64,000 bases of DNA, from positions 682,001 to 746,000 of the forward strand of contig JAQISU010000189.1 of NCBI GenBank assembly GCA_029339505.1. Direction: 5' to 3'. Below the pieces are notes generated by a model. It was not told where the DNA came from. It did no database searches and saw only the letters and a list, made by a program, of their open reading frames with translations. The translations under genes and the position numbers were made by a program. Positions 23,501 through 37,900 of the stretch are shown in pieces; positions within the stretch are counted from its first letter, which is position 1, and the number at the start of each line of letters is the position of its first letter. This DNA comes from Unio delphinus (lineage: Eukaryota; Mollusca; Bivalvia; Unionida; Unionidae).

Positions 23501-26500
23501 TCCCTAAAATCATTCTTCTTTTGTTAAGGGAAATTTTGTTCAGGTAAATGCAGGTACTGTTCTAACCATTCTGGTCTTGCAAAATGGAAATATTTAAAAT
23601 ATTTCCATTTTGCAGGGAAATATAGGTATCAGTTTACCAATCTTGTCTTGCTAAAGTTAGTATTTCCATTATTCAGGAAAATGCATGGCTGGTTTAACCA
23701 TTTTACTCTTGCTAAAGGGAATATTTCTAATTTCAAAGAAATGCAGGTGTTTAAGCATTATTATGTTGCTAAATGGAATATTTCCATTTTCAGGGAAATG
23801 CAGGTGTTTAAGCATTATTATGTTGCTAAATGGAATATTTCCATTATTCAGGGAAATGCAGGTGTTTAAGCATTATTATGTTGCTAAATGGAATATTTCC
23901 ATTATTCAGGGAAATGCAGGTGTTTAAGCATTATTATGTTGCTAAATGGAATATTTCCATTATTCAGGGAAATGCAGGTGTTTAAGCATTATTATGTTGC
24001 TAAATGGAATATTTCCATTATTCAGGGAAATGCAGGTGTTTAAGCATTATTATCTTGCTAAATGGAATATTTCCATTATTCAGGGAAATGCAGGTGTTTA
24101 AGCATTATTATCTTGCTAAATGGAATATTTCCATTTTCAGGGAAATGCAGGTATTGGTTTAACCATTCTGACAATTGTCATGTCCGTGTTTGTGGTTCTG
24201 GTGGTGGCACTTAGTGGTATTGGAGTCTGCGAGAGATGTCGTATGGAGGGTGGAGGTGCCTATTTTCTCATTTCACATGTTCTGGGGGCCAGAATTGGGG
24301 GCAGTGTAGGAATTATTTATTGCTTTGCTCAGGTAAGTCTGTTGCCTGGCCTTTAGTGGCAAATGGCTAAGGCTAATAGAATTGATGTTGAGGTTGGCAA
24401 CAGCTCAAGAAAATCCCAGTGAAATTGCATTTGCCAAACAAATGGCAAATGATTTAACTGAAAGGTTTCCCTGCTATGTTGCCAATCCCAGCACTGAATA
24501 TTTTTTTCACAACCCCAGCACTGATTATTTTTCTCACCCACTTTTTAATTATTGTATTGATAAATGATTTACTCAGTAATTATACAATTAACTTCAATTC
24601 CAGCATGAGTGTTAACTTGTACTTGTTAAAGTCCATTGGATGTACTAATTTAACTCTCAAGCTGTGAATTGTCAGTTATATAGCTCAAGTACATATGTTT
24701 CTTACAAGGAGTTGAGGTCATGTGACCTGAGATAACTAAACTGAGACAAGAAGAGTAAGAATCACAGTAATGTGAGATTTCTGTTACATGGGTGAGATAG
24801 TTATCAGCAGAAAGAGCAGTCCCAGCGTTTATCAGTTGTAAGAGTTTGTGTTAAAGTTGTTTTAAATTTTATAACATACATTTATAATGTGATATACAGA
24901 TGCTCTGTAGAACCATTCTTTGATGGACTGGTTTACTGCAGTTAATACCCAAAAATCATTTAATTTTGAGGGAACCTTAGTTATGTCCCTTGCCCATTGT
25001 AGCTAGGTGACCAGATGTGATTGGAGAATTTGAACCACACTCATCTAATTCTTGGTCTGAAACACTGGCCTCTCAATTATCATAATTCCTGTTGCCAATA
25101 TTTTTTTTTATAAACAAGAAAAACTTGCATTAATTTTGTAATAAAATAGGGTGGAAGAATGACATTTATAATTTAAAATAGTGTAATAATAGACTTATTT
25201 TTGAGGATTTTAAATTGTTAATGGTGGTTGTACTATCACAGTTATGCCTTGCCATAAAGAGAGACAGAAACATTCAAAGTGAAAATAATTTTGCAGTAGT
25301 TAAATATCATTAAAACAGTGTGTTCAGGTCGTCAGATGTAAGATACTAATCCAGTATATAACACATTTCACAATATTTTCCTGAGAAATGGTTGAAACTG
25401 TTTTGTTTTGTTGCACTGCATAAAAAAGGAATGCTACAGCATTACAATGGAGTTAAAATTTACAGCTGCAAATTTTGATATTTGACAAGTCACATTTCGT
25501 AGATGTTTAAAACCGTTTCATTCACTCGGATAGATTTAGGATCTTATATATCATTTTGGATTATTTGAAATTGCAACTAGTTAATTTGCTTTGAAGCTTA
25601 GCAATACCTCCATCTTTTTTACATTTACTAAGTGTATGTATATATTAGTAGAAATTTGAAAGACTAGGTTTATAAATTTATACTGTTCATTGGGGATACA
25701 ATTATGTTAAATGTAACCATTAATGATGTAATTTGTAATCTACAGTCATGTTGGCATTTGTAGGTCAATAGTAATTACTTGTGAGTTAATAGTAAGTACT
25801 TGTACATTAGTTAATATTAGGCACTTGTACATTAGTTAATACTAGGCACTTGTACATCAGTTAATACTAGGCAATTGTACATTAGTTAATACTAGGCACT
25901 TGTACATCAGTTAATACTAAGCATTTGTGCATCACATCAGTTAATGCTAGGCACTTGTACATCAGTTAATACTAGGCACTTGTACATTAGTTAATACTAG
26001 GCACTTGTACATTAGTTAATACTAGGCACTTGTGCATCACATCAGTTAATGCTAGGCACTTGTACATCAGTTAATACTAGGCACTTGTACATTAGTTAAT
26101 ACTAGGCACTTGTACATTAGTTAATACTAGGCAGTTGTACATTAGTTAATACTAGGCACTTGTACATCATTTAATACTAGGCATTTGTACATCAGTTAAT
26201 ACTAGGCAGTTGTACATCATTTAATGCTAGGCACTTGTACATTAGTTAATACTAGGCACTTGTACATCATTTAATACTAGGCAGTTGTACATTAGTTAAT
26301 ACTAGGCACTTGTACATCATTTAATACTAAGCATTTGTACATCAGTTAATACTAGGCATTTGTACATCATTTAATACTAAGCATTTGTACATCAGTTAAT
26401 ACTAGGCATTTGTACATCATTTAATACTAGGCACTTGTACATTAGTTAATACTAGGCATTTGTACATCATTTAATACTAGGCACTTGTACATTAGTTAAT

Positions 26501-28755
26501 ACTAGGCAATTGTACATCATTTAATACTAGGCATTTGTACATCAGTTAATACTAGGCATTTGTACATTAGTTAATACTAGGCATTTGTACATCATTTAAA
26601 ACTAGGCACTTGTACATTAGTTAATACTAGGCACTTGTACATCAGTTGATACTAGGCACTTGTACATCAGTTAATACTAGGCACTTGTACATTAGTTAAT
26701 ACTAGGCACTTGTACATCAGTTAATACTAGGGACATGTACATCAGTTAATACTAGGGACATGTACATCAGTTAATACATCAGGCAATCAACTCATCATGA
26801 CATCCTCGAGTATCTTGTATAGAAAGGGAGACTACCTTGTATGCATAGAGTGAATTTATTATATGCTTAGAGTGAATACCGTATTTTCCGGCCTATAAGT
26901 TGATATTTTAAATCTTGAAACTCAGGTCTTTATCTTATACACTGAATCGACTTATATATGGATTATGTCATTGAAAGTTTATATAAGTTACATTCGTAAC
27001 TACAGGTAATAAAATTAACTACAACATGGATGTGCTTTCAGTTATAATAAAACAAGCATGGACTGTTTATTCAGCTGTGTCAATTGATAACAGAATATAG
27101 CAGTGATTTGTTCAGAAGTTAAATCACAAGCAAGTTAGCATCGGTAATGCAATTTCACGATTGCTGGTAATATGGAATATCATACAACCATACCATTACC
27201 AGTGTAAAATACGAAGCCAAGATATTGACCTGGCCTCGTCTTCTACTCCAAATTGACTTATATATGGACGAAGGATGGAAAATTTACAAAATTGGATAAA
27301 TCTACTTGTACTCCAAATCAACTTATAGGCCGGAAAATACGGTATATTGTATGCTGAGATTGAATATATTATAAGTTGAGAGTGAATATATTATAAGCTG
27401 ACAGTGAATATATTGTATGCTGAGAGTGAAGATATTGTTTACAAAGAGAGACTATCTTAGAATTAACCAAAATGTTTATTTACATCGAATTTGCTTGTTT
27501 TTCTCATTTATGTAATGAAACAAATTTACTATCACAATTGATCATTTTTATACTTGTATTGAGTGATAAATTAAGACACTTTAAAATGTAAGACTTCATA
27601 AAATGGAAGACTATATTTCTGTTGAAAATTATTAAAGATAAATTAATATTCAAATTATGTTGCTATGAAAGTTGATATCAAAAATGGAACACACTCATTT
27701 GCAGGGGAGATAAGTCTGAATGGAATTGTATTATATCAGGCTGGTCAACTGTGGACACATATAACAAGTTTGATGTACACTTCCATTGCCTTCTAATACT
27801 AATAATGGCAAATCAATGTAATAAATTTGTATTTTAGGCTGTGAGTTGCTCCCTGTCAGTAATGGGATTCGGTGAATCAGTGATGGGTTTGGTGCATCAT
27901 GAGAACCCATGGATTGCAAAAGGAGTGGCCATGGCTCTAGTCCTTCTTCTGTTGGGTTTGTATACCGTACTTCTACAGAAATATCTTTCCTTCTGATGCT
28001 GATGTCTGATAGCATATTCAGATAAATCATTGTGTCCAAAAACAAAAGGGTAAAAAGTTGGCCCAGCAGTAAAAATAGAAGTTACAATAATATAAATGAC
28101 ATAAAACTTTATTATAATAAATTGTTAAGCAAATTGTTTTATCTGTACATGTTGGTTTAGTGATTGAAAAACATACATTGCTTGTCTAGCTTTTTGTATT
28201 TGATATATATCTATTAACCAGAAAATTTAGATAAACATGTTAGAGCTGTTGTGTGTGCTTTCAAAGAGAATTAACCACAATAGCAGTAATCTCCAATTAC
28301 TTAACTCTGCAAAGCAATGACAGTAATAGGCTTCATAAGGCATTTGCTGTATGATTGTCAGTCATAAGCAATGACAGTAATAGGCTTCATAAGGCATTTG
28401 CTGTATGATTGTCAGTCATAAGCAATGACAGTAATAGGCTTCATAAGGCATTTGTTGTATATTTGTCAGGCATAAGAAATTACAATAATAGGCTCCATAA
28501 GCACATGTCCTGTATGATTGTTAGCCATAAGCAATGACAGTAAAATCTGCCTTAGAGGTATGTGTTGTACATAGGAAGGCTACATGCTACAACCAACTAA
28601 CAATATTTAACCATTATGGAGTCTGATTAGTTAATATGTTGAGATTCTAATTAATTAATGAATTCTTAATTATTGTTGCTTTTTTTCTTCTTCATTTTAT
28701 TTTGTTATTTGAAGACCACTATACAAGTGATAACTGGTTATTAATAATAATAATA

Positions 28756-28837
<82 letters not shown>

Positions 28838-28911
28838 TAATAATAATAATGATGATGATAATAATAATAATAATGATAATAATAATAATATTAATAATAA
28901 TGATAATAATG

Positions 28912-28945
<34 letters not shown>

Positions 28946-31900
28946 TAATAATAATAATGATAATAATAATAATGAGGACTTTGTATAACGCCTAATCTTT
29001 CAAAGCTCTAGGCACTTTACACCATCTATAATGATATGACTACACTACAGAAAAACAAATGACAAAAACATAGAAATTGGATAACATAAAAACATGCTGA
29101 AAACATATAAGATACAAGACATTATTAGGTCTCTAAGTTTGTCCCTGCAGTCAAAACAGGTGAGTTTTAAGAGCACTCTTATTGAGCCTATGAACATTGA
29201 TTTTTTGTTTTTGTTGGTATAAAAACACAATATTAGTTATGTCATACAGAGAAAATGTCAGTTAAGTACCTTTCCTAAGGACACACTGAGAAAGGGATGG
29301 CTTGGAAAGGTATCAAACCTGAGACTCTTGGATTAAAAGTATGAAATGTTGTCAACTGAGCTTCGATTGATCCCCCACAGAACAATAAATACCATTAGTC
29401 CATCGTACTGCCAACAATTATTTGCAAACCACAAACAGCCTAAGAGCCAGATCTTGACTAAACCATGTAGACCCTAATCTGCTTGCACATTATGGGATGG
29501 CAGATGGACTGGGTCTAAACTATTTGCATAATACAGTAATGCATGTGGTTACTTAATAGTAAACAACTTAGAGCCAGATCTTGACTTTGCTGTATAGATG
29601 AATTTCAGGTGAACCACATGGACCCTAATCTGCTTGCTCATTATGGGATGGTAGATAGACTGGGTCTCTTCTGTTTGCCATTTGTTGTGCATTATTATAC
29701 ACCTCAGTTATAAAATGGTAACTCTTTTACAGGTATTAATGTGATGGGTGTGAAATGGGTCATTCGGTTGCAGCTGCTGTTATTAATGGTGCTTTTCCTG
29801 TCCATTATGGATTTTCTTGTGGGTTCCTTTGTTCATACAGATCCAGGTATACTCTTATATTGTAGTGATTTCATCATGTTACATTTATTTCAGAAATTAG
29901 CATGGGTGTTTTTTTTCTGATGGCAGGAGAGAAAAAAATATAGTCTGCAAAATAAAGCATGAAATTTTATGGAAAATAATCTGAAATATACTGCTTTTTA
30001 ATGTTGTAGAGTTTAACGCTATTTTTCAGCACACTATAGGCTATACATGGTGGCCAGTATTATTGGCGGAGGAAGAACCCAGGATAAAAACCGGAAAGAA
30101 CCACGACCCACGAGAAGCTACTGGCAAGCTTTCTCACATAACTACATTAGCCGAATCTTAGACTCGAACCCACGCAGACAGAAGTGAGATGGCAGTGATT
30201 TGTAACGGAAAGCGCTTTAGACCACTCAGCTACTCGGGACCCCTCTGCTTTTAATATTTAAGAAAATTAGCTTAATCCTTCCTATGTTGGATAGAAATTG
30301 GAATTATAAAATTGAAGTAAATTGTGGAATAGTTGTATAAATGTAATGCAAAAAAAATGAACACAGCTGCAAGATTATATTTTAACATATAATTAACTTA
30401 AATGATGCTTTTTATTTCACAGCTGCTTGAAAGTGTTGATTTATTTAGTAAAACATTTTTTTTCTCAGGTTATGCTTGTGTCATGTCATGTCATGACATG
30501 ACTTTATATGCATTGAAATGAAGATTACACCATGAAACAGACATACAGTAAAACCTGTCTTGAAAGACCACTGCTATGTGCGACCATCTTTCTTGAGAGA
30601 CCACACTCTCAATGCACAATTTTTTTTGATTATATAGCATTGTTACCTGCTATGAGAGACCATACTGTTTTGGCAAAAGAGGTGGTCTTTCAAGACAGGT
30701 TCTACTGTATTATGTTACAATGTTGTCTATCTATTTGTCAGTCCATATATCATCTGTCTCATCTCATTTCCACACCATAACTTGAGTTTTACACTCTCAA
30801 ATAATGTGGATTACTTGCAGCTAGGTTTACGAAAGCAAACCTGTCAATTTTGGGGTCAGAGGTTAGTGCCACTGTAACAGAGGGGATAATTGTTTTCCAA
30901 GTAATGGCACTAGTTCTAATTTCAAACTTTGGGGATGGTTTGCACTTGGACTTAGGAATAAACCCATGGATTTTTATTTAAAAAGGTCAAAAGAATACCT
31001 CATTGTGGCAGAAGGGAGGAATATAATTTTGTGCATAATAATTGAAGTTCAAGGTCACATACCTGTTTTCTGTATATTATGGGAGCCATATTACATCTGT
31101 GCTGAATACTGGAATGGAACATGCATTTAATGTAGCAAATTGAAACCAGAAATACAGTCGTCCCTCGTTTATCGCGGTTAATCAGTTCCAGACTCTACCG
31201 CAATAAGTGAATTTCCGTGAAGTAGGTTTCGTTATTTATAAATCAAATATTTTCATAGTTAGAGCATAGAAAACCTGTTCATGACCCTCTAAATACGGTT
31301 TATAACATATTTGAAAAAACCATGATAGAGTGAAGCAGCGAAAGTTGTAGCGCGAAGTGGCAAGGGACGACTGTATTCCAAAATATAGAGAAAACTTTCA
31401 TAGATATCCAGTATGGTTTTATTTTTCACTGATTATAATCAGTGGGTTGCACATATGCAGTGGCTTTTCTTTTTACCAGTATAAGCCAAATATCATGTGG
31501 GCTAGAAGGCCTTGACGTATATAAATACCCAAAATATAAGCCACCTGTTATCCCACTATTTTTGCTAGTAAAAAGGTGATTTAAAACCTATAGGAAGTAA
31601 ATTGCAAACAGATTGTATTTCAGTAGGGAAAAGATAGAAAGTAGATCTTTGCATGAGATGATGAGACCAATTGAGATAGCAAGACCAAATGAGATGGTAA
31701 TACCAAATGAGGAGTTAAAATAATAGTTTAAAATATTTTAGAAAACTAGCTTTGTGCAGATTTATTCTTGTAGCATATTTTGTTATCCTTGTTCGCACAT
31801 CTGTACATTTGTCCACTTCTTGGTCAAGTTTTGTAATTAGGTTTGGCACTGTGTTGTTTTAGTTGTGTTCCATAATCACATTTTTAGTTTTTATGCATCT

Positions 31901-34900
31901 GAAATTGAAAACAAAGTATTTTTAAGAAGGAAATTCAAAATCTGTTGTTTATTGCATATATCAGATGCTGGTGTTACTGGATACAAAGTGATCAACATCT
32001 GGAACAACTCCAGCCCTGACTACCTTCCAGGTGAATCATTCTTCTCCATCTTTGGTCTCTTCTTTTCCACTGTGACAGGGATCCTTGCAGGAATCAATAT
32101 GAGTGGAGATCTGAAGAACCCCTTTGTCAATATACCTACTGGCACTCTGTCAGCTTTGGGATTTTCGTAAGTATTTAGAACACATTTGACAGATAGTGGA
32201 ATGGCAGCAACACTCAGTTTATAGGATAGTGACAAATAGTGGAAGTATGACTACAATCTATTCCGGTGATACTGACAAATAGTAGAGGTGTGACTACAGT
32301 CTATTCTAATAATACTGACAACTAGTGGAAGTGTGTTTACAGTCTATGTATGTATGTATGTATGTATGTATGTATGTATGTATGTATGTATGTATGTACG
32401 TACGTATGTACGTACGTATGTATGTATGGTCTCTCAAAACAGGTGGTCTTCCATAACAGATCACCAAAACTATATAATCAATTCATTTTTGCATCAAAAA
32501 TGTGGTCTCTCAATGTAGTTAGTCTCGCAAAGCAGTTATCTTTCAAGACAGGTTTTACTCTATAATCAACTATCTTTGTTTTTTAGCACCTTTCTGTATG
32601 TGTCATTTGCCCTTGTCCTGGGAGCCACATGTGTCCGCCACTCCTTGCAGACTGATTACATGATAGCTGAAAAGGTACATTCATAAACTTCTATATATTA
32701 ACTTGTTAAAAGTATAAACTCTTTATTATATGCTGAATACTATGTTGAATACACAATACTAGTTCTAGCAACAAATCCACTTTCTGTAACTGATTTGTTT
32801 TTATAAGAATGTTAAATGTACCTTGACACAAATTCTGCTTACAAGTATATATGTATTTGTTGTTAATACATGAATTATTATATCACCAAATTAGCAGTTC
32901 CACCATGTAAATACATTAATTATATCACCATATAAATACATGAGTTATATCACCATATAAATACATGAGTTATATCACCATATAAATACATGAATTATAT
33001 CACCATATAAATACATGAGTTATATCACCATATAAATACATGAGTTATATCACCATATAAATACATGAGTTATATCACCATATAAATACATGAGTTATAT
33101 CACCATATAAATACATGAATTATATCACTATATAAATACATGAATTATATCACCATATAAATACATGAGTTATATCACCATATAAATACATGAGTTATAT
33201 CACCATATAAATACATGAGTTATATCACCATATAAATACATGAGTTATATCACCATATAAATACATGAATTATATCACCATATAAATACATGAGTTATAT
33301 CACCATATAAATACATGAGTTATATCACCATATAAATACATGAGTTATATCACCATATAAATACATGAGTTATATCACCATATAAATACATGAGTTATAT
33401 CACCATATAAATACATGAGTTATATCACCATATAAATACATGAGTTATATCACCATATAAATACATGAATTATATCACTATATAAATACATGAATTATAT
33501 CACCATATAAATACATGAGTTATATCACCATATAAATACATGAACTATTTCAACATATAAATATATAAATAATATCACCCAATTAGCAGTTCCACTGTGT
33601 AAATACATGACTTATATCACCCAAATAGCAGTTTCACCAAGTAAAACGGTCTAACTGAGTTCCTCTATCTTATTAACAATGACTATTTGGACACTGTCAC
33701 CTAATGTGCATAATCTCAATGAAGACATCCTTGGTCAACTTGTAAGAACTGTTTGCAAAATCCAGTTTTAAATGTAAATTTAATAGTTAACGTAAATGCT
33801 GCCCTGCAGTCAGCCATTTTAAAATTGAAGAGGCTATACAATTTGTCAGGTGTTGCTTTCTATGCATCAATTCAATTTATGTACTTTATATTTAGCACCA
33901 TTTTTAATGAAGATATAACTTTCATTTTGCACCACTGTTTGTTTTGACACCATTGCTAGTGCCATGTACTGTGATTCATACACAGGTCTCGTATGTATTA
34001 TATGTATTCAAAATTATGCATAAATAATCCTTATTTGATGAATTAGCGGTATAATTTGCCCAAAACCTTCCCTAATTTACAAGTATCCTATGGAAATATT
34101 ACTTTTGATTTATACCACTTTTGATTTATGCCATAATCTCAATAATACATCTGTGGCATAAGCTGAACATCACCTGTATGTTGCCAGTTTCTGAATGGAA
34201 GATTATTTCACACCAGTGCGTCAGAGAAATCCAGCTGTTTTGCAAACCTTACTTTTCTTATCTCAGTTTAGTCATCTCCTACCAGTCATCTCAGTCAAGG
34301 TGTCCATGCGCTCAGAACTACTTTATAAAAAAGAAACCCATGGTATCTTATGCTGTGCCTGACTTAGTTGTTCTAAAATCAAAGAAAAACAACAACAAAT
34401 ATATAACAAAAACATAGTAACTTAAGGCCAATCCATCTTTGAGAACACACCATACAGAAACGTTTTGAAAGAGACAGATACTGACATGCATAATATTGCG
34501 AGTTTTTTATATTATGCTAGTTCGTTCCACACAGCAGGCCTAGCTCAGTACATTTTCAGATCAATGTCATTAAATGTAGCTAAAGTAATCTAACTAGTTT
34601 TAAACACTTTGTGTGAAACACATTATATACTGTTAACTACATTTAATGACCTGAAAATTTACTGTGCAACAGATAAGATAAAATTCTATGCTGAATTGAA
34701 CTATGACGGAAAACACTGATCTATGCACATAGAGTATAGACCTATACACTCAGAGAGGCCTCGAGGGGAGACTAATAATGTAACCGCATTGACAGGGATT
34801 TCCTTCTCTGGGTCCAAACCCCAACATAGATTCTATGTTTCCCACCCCGCCAGGTGTTATATTTTTTTTTTGCTGTAACTGTTTTGTCTGATTGAGGTCA

Positions 34901-37900
34901 ACCCCTTTCAAGATTGTTACCAGTGTCCATTACCATTAGGTCATCATTCCTATTGTCCCTAAACACTCCAATAGTTTTGGTCCCTGTATAGGTCCAATAT
35001 TTCAATATTAAGTCCCATTATCCCCAAAATGCCAGTCCTGTATTCCTTGCAAGATTGTTGCCAGTGTCCATTACCATTACGTCATCATTCCTATTGTCCC
35101 TATACACCACACTATTTTGGTCCCTATACAGGTCCAATATTCCCATGTTATGTCCCATTGTCTCCAAAGTGCCGGTCCTGTATTCCTAACACTGAATTAC
35201 CATTGTCCTCAAATAGGCCCACAACCTTTTTTGACTGACATGAAATTTTAAGTTAAATCAGCATATTCCACATACTTTGCAAAACATGGAATGAAAACTC
35301 TGCTTACATACTTAATAACATTAACTTTTGAACAGTACCATCCATCATATTGAAAAAAGCCTATTTTATGTTGCTGTGTCATAAAACATAAAACAAAACC
35401 AATCCATGTTAAAGACCCTCTGACCTTATCAAATGTACCCAATTATAATTATAATAACTTGTACTTGACATTTTATGGATGTTAAGAATTTATAACTTAG
35501 GCCATCTTTGCTATTCAATTTCAGGTGTCCATCATTGGAGTATTGTGGCTGGCAGGGCTTTATATTTCGTCAGTGTCGTCTTGTATGGGCAGTCTGTATG
35601 GTCCACCACGTATCCTTCAGACCATTGCTAATGAGAACGTTGTCCCAGTCATTCGATTTCTCGGTCGTGGTGTAAGTCTGTACCATGCTATTGTTATTTT
35701 GTTGCTCCTTTTTTCAGAATTTTCACTCGTAGTTATACATAGCGTGTTTCATGTACAATTGATGTTCAGAAAAACAAATTTGAAGAGATATAATGTTGGG
35801 ATTTTCATTGTGCACATACTTTTCTGATGTTAGAGTTTGCATAAATTTTTGTGTAATAGAGCGCAATAGATGCTAAAGAAATGGAATGATGTGTCCCCTA
35901 CTGCACATTGAATGCTAAAAATAACACTTCATTATACATTTCTGCTACTGATATAGTCATTTTAATACCAAGATCCTGAATTTATCATTTTGTATTCCAC
36001 ATATTAGCAAATTAGTAATAATTACACTTATTCATCGCAAAGGGTCAGCATGTTAAAAAAAATATGATGATTTCATTACATGTGTGTTTGATGCTCCATG
36101 TTGGAGATCTTCCGATCATGTTGTATATTTTACTTTAATTGAATGTATTTGTATCTATATTGGTAGTCAGCTGCTTGAATCCATTTGAATCTAGCGTAAC
36201 TGATATGAAACAGATCTTACCAAGCCGATATGTTCCATTTGAATCTAGGATAACTAGATATGAAACAGAAGATCTTACCAAGCTGATATATTCCATTTGT
36301 TTAAATAAATATTTGTTTGTTAGATTAATTTTTAATGGCGCACCAGCACACTTAGGCTATTTAGCGCCATACAATAGGTTCTACTTATACATGATTAAAT
36401 TCCTAAAAGGTTTTATATCGACCAGCGACATAGAAAATCAAACAGTTCAGAGTAAAATGGTAAGATGTTGGTAACAGTAAAATATGAAGCTTCCCAATCA
36501 ACGGGAGATGTAAATGGTGTATATGGATGAAAAGATGTTGCAAAAAAAGCTGTATTTGCATTAGATAAAAATATTATAGGTGATGGTATACAAGTTATAT
36601 TTTAAAATAAAGATTTACTTCCTTCAGGAAATCTAAAATACAAGTGATTTGTATAGTATCAAAAAGTTCCTTCATGTCTAAATAAATAGTTGCTCACTGG
36701 CAAGTGTTTCTACTCTAATATGTGTGACTACATCTGTGTCACTTTTATAGTTCAAATTTGTCCTTGATTCTGTTTTGAACTGAGTATATTTTTCTGTTAT
36801 AGTAATTGAATATATTTGAATTGATATTCCTTCAAGAATTAAGCCCTTGTGTTCCTGTGTAACAAAATTTTCAGTAAGTTCTTCAATTATTTATCCGGAG
36901 CTTTGACGATCCTTTCTTCTTTTTCACATTTCAGAGAGGTCCAAATAAAGTACCGGTTTATGCCCTCGTGTTAATAACTCTTGTATCGTTAATATTTGTC
37001 TTTGTCGGCGATGTGAATACTTTAGCCGCTATCACAACAACTGCATTTATGATGTGTTACTGTGCTGTGAACTATTCTTATTTTGCTCTTGCCATGAGCT
37101 ACGACAAACGTCAGGAACTTGAACTTCGATTCGGACCAAAAGTACAGGAACGTAAAAAAAGCACGGAGATGTCCAATGGAGTGGCTGGTTATTCATCAAC
37201 CACGACAACCTACCCATATCGCAATAAAGATTCCTTTGAGAAAGTTGCAGTTGATTTGGACAAATTATTCCCAGAGAGACTGACCCATCGAGGGCAGCAC
37301 CATCTTATTCAACAAACAGATCAAAGTGCATCATCACCTATTTCTCCAGAGGCTGACTTTGATGCTACCAAACATTCTAGGTCAACTGAGAGTGTTTCAG
37401 AACAAAGTGATTCTTCATACTTACTTCTTGGACAAGGTAACATTTAATATCATAATGGTCTATTTGTCTTTTATTTCACTTATAACTGGACGCTACTCTG
37501 ACCCAATGACCTTCTGCCTATCCTTAATCAAGTCTATTTATGTTTAACGCAGCTGGCTGTAAAGGCCAAATGTGTTTATAGTATTGTTCAGGGTATTGTT
37601 CAGCATCCATTGTCCATCAACATTTGCTATTTTCAATCTCGTCTATGAAAAAAACCACTGAACCAGTTTAGCACGGATGCCCATGACATGAATTCCTTTT
37701 TGATTTGTACAAATGAGGTTAATTCACCATTAATTGGCCAATAGAACATCAGTCCATTTCTGGGACTGTTATTGGATGGAAATTATTTGTTATTTGGTTT
37801 AAGGAAGTATACACCTATAATATTACACCTTTGCTTTTAATGAATTATCAGAAGCTAATTAATTACATCACATGCATTGGGTCCAACTTCAACCCCACCC

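Noticed and set aside
24120..24356. Exon 3 extended upstream to the frame start at 24120
   Set aside because: The upstream bases are the acceptor repeat; splice phase with exon 2 requires the start at 24141.
28702..28995. Polyisoleucine/methionine frame
   Set aside because: Translation of an (AAT)n/(GAT)n microsatellite.
31865..32170. 101-codon frame including exon 6
   Set aside because: The N-terminal third lies in intron 5; the exon starts at 31965 after ATATATCAG, as required by phase with exon 5.
32885..33620. Possible CRISPR-like regular array
   Set aside because: Units are contiguous with no unique spacers. The same holds for every other array here, there are no cas genes, and the DNA is eukaryotic.
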